From assembly GCA_025403435.1 (NCBI GenBank), contig CM046345.1, forward strand, positions 17,912,809 to 17,976,808: 64,000 bases of DNA. The letters run 5' to 3'. The notes beneath the pieces were generated by a model. The model did not search any database, was not told where the DNA came from, and worked only from the letters and a program-made list of their open reading frames with translations. This stretch comes from Artocarpus heterophyllus. Taxonomy: Eukaryota > Streptophyta > Magnoliopsida > Rosales > Moraceae. The translations under genes were made by a program, and so were the position numbers. This document shows, one piece after another, positions 10,147-20,413 of the stretch (the stretch's first letter is position 1; the number at the start of each line of letters is the position of its first letter).

Positions 10147-12358
10147 ATGTCAAAGGCGGTTATCATCGACTCAAGCTCCAGCAACGATGAGGACCCTTGG
10201 TCGAGTAGCGACGAAAGGGAAATTGATGAAATGATTCGCCAACAGACTATGATCGAATCAAGCATAAGAATTACTAGAACTGAGACAAGCAGAGAAGCGA
10301 CGAACCAAGGAGTAGAAAGAAACCAACCAGTAGGTCCCTCGAGGAGGGTCGACAACATCAAACCCCTCGAAAGGAAGAAGTACATTTCTCTAACCAAAGG
10401 AGTGTTATTTTTCACAAAGAATCTAGAGTCCATTTTGACAGAGGGGGACTTCTTAACAATAAGATCGAAGTATGGAATCCCAACCTCGATCGAAATACGT
10501 TTGCCTAATCAGGGGGAGCGAGCAGATACACAAAATGATAACTGATTTTGTGTGTACACAAAATGGTTTAAGCTTGACCTTCGATTGCCGATCTCAGAGT
10601 TTATGATCGAGATTGTTGGCCACTTTTACATTTCCATGACTCAACTTATGCTGAATGGGATCCAACTATTCATTGCCTTGATGGTCTTGATAGAGGAGGC
10701 AGGAATCAATTTCGACATATACGATTTGCTCAGGTGCTATTATCTGAAGCCGAACAACAAAAACTTGGGCTGTTTTTATTTCGTGTATAGGCAATCGAAG
10801 TAGCTCATCATAGGATTTGTAAATGTTGATAGGCACTGGAAAGAGCGATACTTTTTTATGTTGATCAACCGTGATTCCTTCGAATTAACTACTCGATTTC
10901 CTTTTCCATTCGCTTTTGGTCATATTGGTAAACATAATTGCTTCTCATATTTCAAGTAGTAATTCCAACTGATCATAAGCGCTCTTTCTTTGCAGATTAC
11001 GAATTGAATTATCCAGCTCCAACCGATGAGAGGTTCCAAGCAAGGTTGGACTCATTGCTAGCTCTCAAGGGACAGACTTGGGTAGAAATCTCACAGCCTG
11101 ATCGACTTGAGAGATTATCGATTTGGAAGCGCTTTAAAGAAATTGCCATAGGTATTCCTATTCGATTTCCAAAACGAGTCGATTAGGTCTTTGTATGCCG
11201 CGGTGCACTTCAGTGGCTGCACGGTCCGTCCAAATATATTACCCCTCTATCTGATGACGACATTCATCTCGCAAAAGCCGTATTGTCAGCCATGAAAGTA
11301 ACATTGCCCTTAGTATGAGAGATGTGAAAGAAGAGAATTGCAGATAAAGCAGCGAAGAAAAAGAGGAGCGAAACCAACGAACCATCAGTACAAAAAGAAA
11401 TGACTCCTCCAGCAACTTCATCGAATCTTCTTCCACCTCCCTCTTTTGACATACAGCCCCCACCATTGAAGAAAAGGAAGAGTGGTGAGGCTTAGCTTCG
11501 ACAAGGGATGTCACAGAAAAAGTTTCCGAAAAGACCCTCGATGTTCCGGAAGACGTCAGCATAAAGGAAGATAAGGAGGCGGTGACTAATGTGGCTATAA
11601 ATTTTTACTTTGACAAAGATGAGCTTCTTAGAGGGAAGCCGTTCGCTTGGTTCTACAACGAATCGGCTGCAGCAATGGGACAGGTAAATTTCCAAGTGTT
11701 TAATTCTATTGACTTCGATCGTATCGTTCCATACTCAAATTTCATCATGCAGGCTCTTTTGCTTCACAACCTCTTTGTGAACAAGGCCACTCACAAGTAC
11801 CAACAAGAGCTGCTAAGAAATAGAAAGCTTGAAGAAGAGTTAAAGAAGATGAAATTGGAGAGAGAGAACAAACAAAAGGAGCTTAATGACGCCCCCGACG
11901 CATTAAACAGGTCGAACAAGAAGGTATTGAACTTGTCTAGTAGCCTTTAACTGTCCAAAGAAGAAGTCGACGTCTTGAAGAAGACAGTGACTGTGAAAGA
12001 CAAAGACATCGAAGACATCAAGGAGCAGCTGGTCGAGGTCCATGGTGCTTCTTCTTTCAAGGCATGACTCGAGACCTTACTAGAACTCAAGTCAGGCTAA
12101 CTCAGTGTCGAAGCGATCGATGAAGAGATAAAAGAACTACAAGAGCTGCTCTCCAAGGACAATTTGGCTGCTCAGGTTACAGATAAAGGCGAATCAGTTC
12201 ACCATGATGTCCCCATCGATCTTATCAACCCAGAGCCGAGTACCGTTTTGACATCTAGTGACAAAGTCGCGAAGCCCTCAATTGTCGAGCTGACTGAGGT
12301 TGAAAATGCTCAGCTTGTGGAGGGAGGAGATTCCCGATTCTTCTGTTTTTATATTTGA
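10147..12358 (+). pseudogene. Antisense additional gene of the Tat element (Transposase_28-like domain, NLS, coiled coil), spliced and decayed
   Basis: The gene runs opposite to gag-pol. From ATG 10147 the protein starts Met-Ser-Lys-Ala-Val with a Ser/Asp-rich N-terminus. At about 10550-10850 it carries Leu-Arg-Leu-Pro-Ile-Ser-Glu-Phe and Trp-Lys-Glu-Arg-Tyr-Phe-Phe, resembling the 'putative gypsy type transposon' family (Pfam Transposase_28, from memory). A GT-AG intron at 10928-10995 (68 bp) restores frame: exon 1 ends with one base that completes an Asp codon in Asp-Tyr-Glu-Leu-Asn-Tyr-Pro. A basic Pro-flanked stretch, Leu-Lys-Lys-Arg-Lys (about 11463-11487), looks like a nuclear localisation signal. 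A second possible intron is 11684-11752 (69 bp, open through). The C-terminus (11755-12358) is a Lys/Glu heptad-rich coiled coil. Stops at 10543, 10801, 11184 and later show decay. The function of such antisense genes is unknown. Confidence 0.75.
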
Positions 12359-12887
12359 ACTGTCTTTTTTGTTTTGTTTGTACTGAACATTCTGTTCCAA
12401 TGAATGAAACTTTAAATCTCAAATTCAACAGTAGATTAACAACGCTTTTATCCCTTATGCATCAATCAATCACTTGGTTATTTAGAAAGTAACTTAACCA
12501 ATAATACATGATAAATCGAGGTATCAAATCCAAAGGGATCATTATAATATAAATTGGGGCCGTTATTTAGGCATAAATTAAACTTCTCATAGATTAACGT
12601 AGTTATGGGAAAAACAGAGCCATGCAGATGGTGTTTTGATATGACTCTTTTAGGATCGATCGAACCAAGCACAGTCTTAAACCAAGAAATAGATGCGTAA
12701 GATCGAGTTTGAATTAAGCTATATTTGCCACAAAAATGTAAAACCAAACTTCAAGAGAGTTGATTGAATTCTCTTTATCTTATAAGCCCCTGATTACGGT
12801 ACCAGCTCGCGAGTATGATTTTGGATCGAATTAATCGAGTCTGAGGGGATAATCATGGGAGCGCATAATCGAATCCATAAATAAGCC
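12359..12887. other. Non-coding part of the Tat 3' region
   Basis: This lies between the end of the antisense gene and the tandem array. It is AT-rich with no motif-bearing frame. The plus-strand end of the antisense gene is followed by T-rich sequence (about 12362-12385) and AATGAA-type words that could act as a polyadenylation region. Confidence 0.45.
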
Positions 12888-13453
12888 ATGAAGTTGATAG
12901 ACTGATCAGATTGATATGGCTGAATCCAAAGTTGAGCCATTAAGAAGGCAATTTTAAAGCATTCAGATTGAACTGGTTGAATCCAAAGATCTGCCATGAA
13001 GATGGCAATGTACAAGCATTTGGATTGAGCTGGTCAGATTTTAAGTTTGCCATAAAGATGGCTATGATGATATCAATGCAAGAGTTTGGATCGAGCTGGT
13101 CGAGTCTGAAGTCTAGCCATTAGATGGTGAGTTGAAAATGTACGGATCGAGTTGGTCTGATCCGTAGTTGAGCCATAAAGATGGCGATTCTAAAGCATTT
13201 GGATTGAGCTGGTGCTGGTCGAGTCCTAAGTTGTGCCATGAAGATGGTAATGCGAGAGTTCAAATCGAGCTGGTCGAGTCTGAAGTTGTGCCATGAAGAT
13301 GGCAATGCAAGAGTTCAGATCGAGCAGGTCGAGTCCCAAGTTGTGCCTTGAAGATGGCTATACGAGTTCAGATCGAGCTGGTCGAGTCCGAAGTTATGCC
13401 ATGAAAATGGCTATGCAAGAGTTCAAATCGAGTTGGTTGAGTCCGCAGTTGAT
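12888..13453. repeat. 55-bp tandem repeat array inside the Tat element (about 10 units)
   Basis: A unit containing GATCGAGCTGGTCGAGTC and, later, TGCCATGAAGATGG recurs about ten times. The GCCAT/GCCTT core falls at about 12890, 12935, 12989, 13046, 13114, 13172, 13235, 13290, 13345 and 13398. The last four intervals are 53-55 bp and the earlier ones are more irregular, so the array is freshest at its right side. The period is not a multiple of three, so it is not a coding repeat. Tandem arrays in the 3' untranslated region are known in Tat/Ogre-type elements and can seed satellites. Confidence 0.85.
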
Positions 13454-13631
13454 TAGAAAGCTTAGCTACGTTTTCTGAGAAAAAACTTGTCAATCAACTT
13501 GGGGAAATAAAAATATGAATTAATAAAGCAGCTGCACTCATTTATATATAGCACACGAGTTGCCCACATACCCTATGTATAGGGATCAAGCCAAATGTAG
13601 TTCAATTACATAACAAAAAGTAAAATGGATG

Positions 13632-14959
13632 TTACATGTAGTACTTCCTCAAATGATTCGCGTTCGAGCTCTTGGTAATGAGCTATCCATTCTCTAACTT
13701 GTATACTTTGTCTTGAACAACTGACCATATTCGATAAGGTCCTTCTCAGTTAGCCGCCAATTTTCTAGTGTTAGCTTCTCTCGTATTCTGAAAGACTTTT
13801 CTGAGCATGAGTTCTCCTTCCTGGAACTTTCTGACTTTGACCTTCTAGTTGTAATATCTAGCGGCGGCTTGTTGGTAGCAACCTAGGTTATAGAAGGCTT
13901 TGTCCCTTTTCTCGTCAATAAGGTCCAGTGCATCCTACATCATCTTGTTGTTTTTTGCTTCATTTAAGAGAGAGTAATTGACTCGAAGATCTCGAGCGAC
14001 AACCTCTATAGGAATAATAGCTTCTGCTCCATATACGAGTGAAAAGGAGGATTCACCTGTCGCCCTTCTTGGAGTCGTTCGATAGGCCCATAACACCATC
14101 GGGAGTTCCTTGACCCAACGCCCTTTTCTTGCCTCAAGTTTCTTCTTTAGATTCTTCACGATGGTCTTATTCGTTGCTTCTGCTTGGCTATTTCCTTGCG
14201 GGTACCGTTGTGTTGAGAAACTTAAAATAATGTCCCAATCACGATAGAACTTCTTGAAGGACAAAGAGATGAATTGAGAGTCGTTGTCAATGACTATCTC
14301 CCTCGAAACTCCAAATTGACAAATGATATTCCTCCAAATAAACCTTTTGACATCTCATTCTTTAACATCCACAAATGCTTCAGCTTCGACCCATTTGGAG
14401 AAATAGTTTGTGAGGATGAGGAGATACTTCACTTGTCCGGGCACTGGAGGAAATGGTTTGACTACGTCCATCAAGTGTTTCATGAAAGGATATGGCGAAC
14501 TGACCAATGAGAGTTCTTCAGCTGGTTGATGCATGATGGGAGCATGCCTCGGCAACTATCGCATTTGCAAGCGAAGTTCTCATAGTCGCTCTGTATTGTC
14601 GGCTAATAGAATCCTTGCCTCTTAACCTTGTTGCATAGTGACCTCCCACCTGAGTGATTACTGCACGATCCTTCATGGACTTTTCAAATGACTTTCTCCA
14701 CCTTGTCTTCTCTGAGACATCGAAGATAAGATCCTGTGAAAGAACGCCTATAGAGTTTCCCATCGATCAAGTAGTACCTTGCAGCTTGGACATTGATCTT
14801 TCTCATAGTTTGCTTGTCTTCTAGTAACCACCCGTCATAGATGTACATTTGAATGGGCGTGCTCCAATCATCCATTGGGTTAACAAAATTTGTCTTTTCA
14901 ACCAGCACTATACTTGATATATCAATCCGCTCCAAGGGGATTATTCTCCTTTTGCTCAC
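13632..14959 (-). pseudogene. Tat integrase, decayed
   Basis: On the minus strand this begins with the zinc-binding N-terminal part (Leu-Tyr-Arg-Arg-Ser near 14730; His-Glu-Gly and His-Ser-Gly-Gly downstream; a Cys-x-x-Cys pair near 14560). The core follows (Lys-Trp-Val-Glu-Ala-Glu-Ala near 14385; [10 protein letters not shown] near 14185, containing the catalytic Glu). The C-terminus (Tyr-Gly-Ala-Glu-Ala-Ile-Ile-Pro near 14030) runs to an Asn-His-Leu-Arg-Lys-Tyr-Tyr-Met tail and a stop at 13632-13634. Frames change several times, so the enzyme is dead. No chromodomain is seen, as expected outside the chromoviruses. Confidence 0.85.
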
Positions 14960-15129
14960 TTTGACAGCAGATCTAAAGTTTGTGAGTACATCGGCTCTAG
15001 AGTTCTATGCTTGTAGGACATGCTTTACTCTGAATTGGTGGAATTGGGCCCCAAGCTTGTTAACTAAACTCAGGTACAAAAGCATCTTCTCATCTCGTGC
15101 CTTGAATTCTCCATTCACTTGGTTAACGA

Positions 15130-15402
15130 CCAATGTGGAGTCGCTTTCTAGAACGAGTTTAATAGGCCCCAGTGTGGTAACGAGCTTGTTTTAGCAATCA
15201 CAGCTTCATATTCGGCTTCATTGTTGGTAGCTCTAAATCATAATCAAAAACTGTATTCGATCTCTTCGCCAGTTGGGGACTTCAAAACTACTCTTATTCC
15301 CGACCCCTCCTCATTGTTGGAACCATCAACTTGTAGAATCCATGTCTCTGATCCATGTCCTTTGGGCCTGCAGGTCAATTCGGTGACAAAATCCTTGAGC
15401 AC
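15130..15402 (-). pseudogene. Second, archaeal-type RNase H of the Tat element
   Basis: On the minus strand, after the retroviral-type RNase H, a second RNase H fold starts with Val-Asp-Gly-Ser-Asn-Asn-x-x-Gly-Ser-Gly (near 15330). It continues through Ser-Pro-Thr-Gly-Glu-Glu to Ala-Thr-Asn-Asn-Glu-Ala-Glu-Tyr-Glu-Ala (near 15215), which carries the catalytic Glu. A duplicated RNase H of this kind between RT-RNase H and integrase is the hallmark of Tat elements. Stops interrupt it here. Confidence 0.8.
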
Positions 15403-16815
15403 CTAGGCCTTTAGTGCTATTCGAGGTCTGTACTCTATGTCAAACTTTGTCAGCTCAACTGCCCATTTTGTCATTCTACCAGAGACGTCTGGCTTATGCA
15501 GAATCATTCGCATCAGGCAAGACGATAGCACGACAATAGTGTGGCCTTGAAAGTACAGACGGAGCTTCCGAGCCAACATGACAAGTGCAAGGGTGAGCTT
15601 TTTGATGACCGAGTACCTTGTTTCAGCATCCAACATGGTGTGGCTCATGAAGAATACTAGTTTTTGGATCACATGTTCCTCTTGGACAAGGGCCAAACTT
15701 ACTGTTGTCTCCAAAACCGCCAAGTACAAGTAGAGTGGTTCGCCTTCTTTTGGCTTCGATAGGATCGGCGGAGTTGTTAAGTACCTCTTTAATTCCTAGA
15801 AATCCGATTTGTACTATTCGTTCCACTCAAACTTTGCATTCTTCTTGAGCAACTAGAAAAAAGGAAGACATTTGTCAATGGATCTGGCAATGAATCGACT
15901 GAGTGCTGCGACTTGACCAGTGAGTTTTTGTATTTCTCGCTTGGTTCTCAAAGATGGCATCAACTGAAAAGCTTTTATTTGATTAGGATTTGCCTCAATT
16001 CCTCGCTTCGTGATGAGATACCCCAAGAACATACCACTCCCACTCCCAAAGTGCACTTCTCTGGATTCAGTTTTGTGCCATATTTTCAGAAAACGTCGAA
16101 GCATTTTTGCAGATACTAGACATGGATATGAGCTTGCAAAAACTTAACCAACATGTCATCGATCTAAACCTCCATGTTCTCCCTAATTTGTTGCTCGAAC
16201 ATCATATTGACAAGCCTTTGATAAGTTGCTCCCACGTTCTTCAACCCGAAGGGCATGACCTTGAAGCAAAAAATCCCCTGCTCAGTTATAAAAGTGGTCT
16301 TCTCCTGGTCGTCAGGATGCAGAAGGATTTGATTATAGCCAGAGAATGCATTAGAAAACTTAAAATCTCGTAATCGGTTGTCGTGTTGATGAGTTGATCA
16401 ATATATGGGAATGGGTAACTATCCTTTGGGCAGGCTTTGTTCAAATCGATGAAATCGACGCACATACACCATTTCCCATTCTTCTTCTTTACGATTACCA
16501 TGTTGGCGAGCCAATTGGGATATTGAATGGGACGTATGTAACCTCGTCTTTTACGACGTTGTTTCATTCGATTCCAAGCTTTCTCCTCTTTTGCCTTACG
16601 GTTTTGTGGTCTGGATCGATGTTTAGTCGATGCGAGATTATGCTCGGATCGATTCCAGGCATATTTGCATGGGACTGTGCAAAACAATCAATGTTAGCTT
16701 TTAGAAAATCAATTATTTGGGATTTTATGCCCGCATCGAGTTGTGATCTGATCTTCACTGTACACCTTTCATCCTGCGGGTCGATTTGGACTTCGTCAAG
16801 CTGCTCTAGAACCAA
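15403..16815 (-). pseudogene. Tat reverse transcriptase and first RNase H, decayed
   Basis: Minus-strand frames carry the linker after protease (Ile-Asp-Pro-Gln-Asp-Glu-Arg, near 16770) and the RT fingers (Trp-Leu-Ala-Asn-Met-Val-Ile-Val-Lys-Lys; Cys-Val-Asp-Phe-Ile-Asp-Leu-Asn-Lys-Ala-Cys-Pro). The thumb and connection region follows (Phe-Leu-Gly-Tyr-Leu-Ile-Thr-Lys-Arg-Gly-Ile, about 16010), then RNase H (Thr-Lys-Trp-Ala-Val-Glu-Leu, about 15460). The first residue of the catalytic box is replaced by a stop codon: Glu-Val-stop-Ile-Asp-Asp-Met, stop at 16164-16166. Reverse transcriptase is therefore inactive in this copy. Confidence 0.88.
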
Positions 16816-16866
16816 TTCTGCGTAGCTTTGGTTGTTAGGCCCATTTTGTTGGGTTGTCTGTAATTG

Positions 16867-17373
16867 CTATAAAGCCTTTTTCTGCTTCATAGCCATGACG
16901 TAACTGCTCCTCACTACCTCCTGGCTTCCTCGAATCTCCTGAATGCCACGCTTCGTCAGAAACCTTATTGTTTGGTGATACGTCAAAGGGACTGCCTTCA
17001 TGGTGTGTATCCAAGGCCGCCCCAAAATAATATTATACCCCAAAGGGCAATCCATAACAAGGAAATCGATCAACTTGTTCTCCCCTGCTACATACGCTGA
17101 AAGATTGATTCTCCCCATGGCTGTTGTTGCCTTGCCATTGAAACCTACCAATGATGTCGGGGATTTCTCAATCTCCTCTTTGGTAATTTCCATCTCTTTC
17201 AGCGTTGAGAGGAAAAGGATGTTGGCAGAACTTCTATTGTCAATTAGTATTCTACTAATCTTGCAGTTTGCAATGTTAAGTTTGATTACCAGGGCATCAT
17301 CATGTGGAGTATCGAGTCCAAATGCTTCATCACTTTTGGACAAAATAACATGCTCGTAGTGTCCATTATCCAA
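16867..17373 (-). pseudogene. Tat aspartic protease
   Basis: An open stretch of about 168 codons on the minus strand. The retropepsin-like active site reads Ile-Leu-Ile-Asp-Asn-Arg-Ser-Ser-Ala-Asn-Ile-Leu. The Gly that normally follows Asp-Asn in this lineage is Arg here, which probably damages activity. The flap and C-terminal landmark Ile-Ile-Leu-Gly-Arg-Pro-Trp-Ile is present. The domain lies between gag and reverse transcriptase. Confidence 0.8.
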
Positions 17374-17413
17374 CGAACTAATAGTCGCTTAGTTCGCTTT
17401 CCTCGATGCGCCT

Positions 17414-19210
17414 TCATTTGGTTGACAGAATGCCATTAAAAACTGAGCCTCCACAAATGGCCCTAATTATCTTCCTTATTGGTGGTGGTGGTGGTGTCTG
17501 CTCATGGGCTTGATGGTGTCTACGTCCTTCTTGCCCCTTATCGAGCCAATATATTTTCCTTGCCTGCTTAGAAAGGTATTCCCTTATATGCCCTTTTTTG
17601 AGTACTCCATGATTTTTGATCTTAGGGCTTTGCAATCGATCATTTAGTGCCCTGTGCCTCGATGAAACTCACAATATTTTGACTGGTCGCGTGAAGGGTT
17701 TGGTGCCATTTTGCGTAGCCATCGTACATAATGTTTTCCTTTGAGCTGAGCGACTAGTTCAGACAACAATATGCTGAGAGCATATTTTGGGGGTGATAAC
17801 CGCCTCGTGGTGGATTGTGACCTGTCTTCTTTCCACCTCCACTCCCTTTTTGGTGGTGTCTTCGTTCATCCTCTTCTATTTGGCTGTAACTTTTGGTTGC
17901 GATTTCACTCACTCTGATCTCTTTTTCTTGCTAACTCTCATTCACGCCTTTCATTTTCCTCTTCTAGGTCGATCCACCACCTCTTTGCTCTGTTGAAGGC
18001 TTCCTAGATGGTGTGTGGATAGTAGGAGCAAATGCTGTTTTTAAAAGAAGACTTGTTCAAAAGTCCTTTCTTCAATGCTTCTTGTGTTGTTCCATCCTCT
18101 AAATCAGAAATTTCTAGGAGTGCTTTGCTGAATCTCTTGATATAAGCCTGTACCGACTTGCCTGGGCTTTGAACTACAAACCACAAATCTTTGGCCGTCT
18201 TTTTTTATCTTGATATGCACCAAATATGCTTTGACAAATGAATCTGCCAAGTCTTTGAAGTTGTCAATTGATCCAATAGGCAAGTTACTGAGCCATCGAA
18301 GTGCTGGACCTTTGAGTGGCTGCGCAAACAACTTGCACATCATCTCATCAAGAATTGAGTCCAGAATATTCGTAGCACTGACCACGTTATTATACTGCAA
18401 CAGGTAGTCTTTTGGATCAGAGGTTCCATCAAACTGAGCGAACATGAGGTTTCCATACTTTGGCGGTATCATTGAAGTGATCATTTTTATGAGTGGGGTA
18501 TCTTGAATGTTCTTTGAGATGTCATCTAGTGCTAGGGTCTTGCTTGTGGCTTTCGAAACCTTCTGATTGATTTTCTCCTGTATGAGTTTAGAATTCTGCT
18601 TGAGCATCTTTCTCATCATCAATTGGACCGACTTAGGGGTTAACAGAGTGATAGCTGGTGCTTCTTTTGGTCGAGCTGTCGGTTTTGTCTTTTCGTTTCT
18701 ATCAATTTCTTCACTGTGTTGCCTATATTCCACATGAGTGTTTGTTGTAGTTGTAGCTGTTGTTATAGCAGAAGTTGTTGTTGTGAGAGTTGTTGCAGCC
18801 GTAAAAGCTACTGATGTTGTTGCTGGTGCTGGAGTTGGTGTGTACAAGGGTTGCATCCCCCCAATTGGGCTATAAGGCTACCGGATTCCTGGCTGTGGCA
18901 TTTGAGATTGCCATTGTGCTGTTGACGATACTGGGATAGTCGAATATCCATAGTATAGATAATAGTAAGATTGTGAAGCCATCTGGGAGTTTTGATAACT
19001 AAATTGGCTTCTCAAAGCCAAATTCTCGCTGCTGAGTTGTTCCATCCTTCTTTCACAATCTTGAGAACGATCTGCTTGCTCCTAGAGCATCTTTTTAAGG
19101 GCCTCGACTTCTATTGCAAGGGCTTCCATTTATTGGTTGTCTTGGGAAATTGATTCAATCTCTTCAATTGTGGTTTTCAAAGTATTCTGATTATCGACAT
19201 TGTCTGCCAT
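17414..19210 (-). pseudogene. Tat gag (capsid and zinc-knuckle regions), decayed
   Basis: On the minus strand a start Met-Ala-Asp-Asn lies at 19208-19210. A coiled-coil N-terminus (Glu-Ala-Leu-Ala-Ile-Glu-Val-Glu-Ala-Leu) follows, then a low-complexity Thr/Ala/Pro region (about 18720-18850). The gag domain is at about 18460-18190 (Phe-Asp-Gly-Thr-Ser-Asp-Pro; Gly-Pro-Ala-Leu-Arg-Trp-Leu). A degenerate zinc knuckle (Tyr-Cys-Glu-Phe-His-Arg-Gly-Thr-Gly-His, then Asp-Cys) sits near 17640-17670. Gag forms the virus-like particle. In-frame stops near 19130, 19090 and 18880 and frame changes below 18180 disable it. Confidence 0.82.
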
Positions 19211-19250
19211 TTGAAGCCGAGTCTATGATCTTGGAGTTGATGACTTGGAG

Positions 19251-19268
19251 GCCCAACAATGGGCGCCA
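19251..19268 (-). promoter_or_regulatory. Primer binding site of the Tat element
   Basis: On the minus strand TGGCGCCCATTGTTGGGC lies three bases after the 5' LTR end. The TGGCGCC start is the usual primer-site form in Tat elements. I do not assign the tRNA with confidence. Confidence 0.75.
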
Positions 19269-19271
19269 AAT

Positions 19272-20000
19272 TATAGACGATGGATCTACAATCAAATATT
19301 ATAATTTTGGATTGGATTATTCAAGAACTTGGGCCCTTAAATCATTGTTAAATGGATTTGTTAGCTCGGGTTGAAATGCAAGATTAGAGTAAAATAAACT
19401 AAATAATGCTGTAACGAAGAATGACACGCAGGATTTATAGTGGTTCACTCTGTTAACAAAGAGCTACATCCACTGTAATTCACTATAGTGTTTTGAGTGT
19501 AGATTACAAGAAAGTAGAAATGAAAAAGCAAATTGGCAGAGTTTTTGTATCTTTTTCTGTGTATATCGTACAACAAAGCAACCTTCCTCTTATATAGAGG
19601 ATGAGGAAGAATCGTGGCTCCCAACAGTCTAGCGGAGTGGGATAGTGCACCGTAAGTAACCGCAAAGTGGGACAGGTGTCGATTGGTGATAGGCTGCAAG
19701 AATCACGGTCAACCCACATTTTAGTCCATGACTAGACGTGTTATAACCGTCAGTTCGTGCTAATAACTGTCAGGTAGAAACGATCGATTCGGTCAAATGA
19801 AGACATGAAAACGAGTGCAAATTATCTTGAGCAAGTGTAAAACGCCTCAAACCAAGCAAGATGATCAAATCAAGCAAACAATACAAACCGTCAATTCGAT
19901 TGGGCTTAGTCTGCAGATATTACTCGATCTATTCGATTATATCAACATTGGGCCGTGTAGGTTTGCTAGGAATTTGGGCCCGACTAAATTGCACCCAACA
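19272..20000 (-). repeat. 5' LTR of the Tat element (729 bp)
   Basis: Direct repeat of 8738-9467, starting TGTTGGGTGC on the minus strand at 20000. Its end is CA in the partner but TA here, a transition. The TATA-like CTATATAAG (19589-19597, minus strand) marks the probable promoter for gag-pol. Confidence 0.92.
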
Positions 20001-20413
20001 ATAACTTCATTGTGGTTACCCACTAAATAACATATTTATCGAACAATTATGAAAAATGAAAAATATTCTAATATTATAATTTCAAAAAAAAATCTCATAC
20101 TGTCTTAAGGGACCAAAATTTTTCATTGCATTTCCACTCTTCATTCAATGCACTAAAATTATGTCGTTCCATGAACTTCAAGTTCAAATATGCAATGAAT
20201 ACATAGAATAAAAAGTTACGTTGGCACTAGATAAATGTTACTTATACTAATGCTTTGTTATGTGGTCGTATGACCAAATCGGACCAAATTCGACCTTACA
20301 TGCACTTCAATAAAAAAAGGGCTTACATTCATAACTTATTTATAGCTTCCCCTAGTCAATTGAAGAAAAGCACAACCTATACCTGATAATATAAACATTT
20401 CGCATTGAATCAC
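20001..20413. other. Short non-repeat spacer between two elements
   Basis: About 410 bp of AT-rich DNA, starting with the right Tat target duplicate ATAAC and ending with ATCAC, the left target duplicate of the outer solo LTR. No gene seen. Confidence 0.6.

Larger units (their letters stand above)
8738..20000 (-). mobile_element. Ty3/gypsy retrotransposon, Tat lineage, full length (11.26 kb)
   Basis: It is bounded by direct LTRs (left 8738-9467, right 19272-20000) and a perfect 5-bp TSD ATAAC (8733-8737 and 20001-20005). On the minus strand from the right LTR: primer site, gag, protease, reverse transcriptase, RNase H, a second RNase H, integrase, a tandem-repeat region, an antisense gene, polypurine tract and 3' LTR. 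The dual RNase H, the TGGCGCCC primer site and the antisense extra gene between pol and the 3' LTR are known traits of the Tat lineage. The LTRs differ at roughly one base in ten over the first 270 aligned bases, so it is old. All frames are damaged. Confidence 0.94.

Noticed and set aside
13120..13478. Repetitive peptide frames on both strands within the 55-bp array
   Set aside because: The array period is not a multiple of three and the unit is non-coding DNA; the frames are by-products of the repeat.
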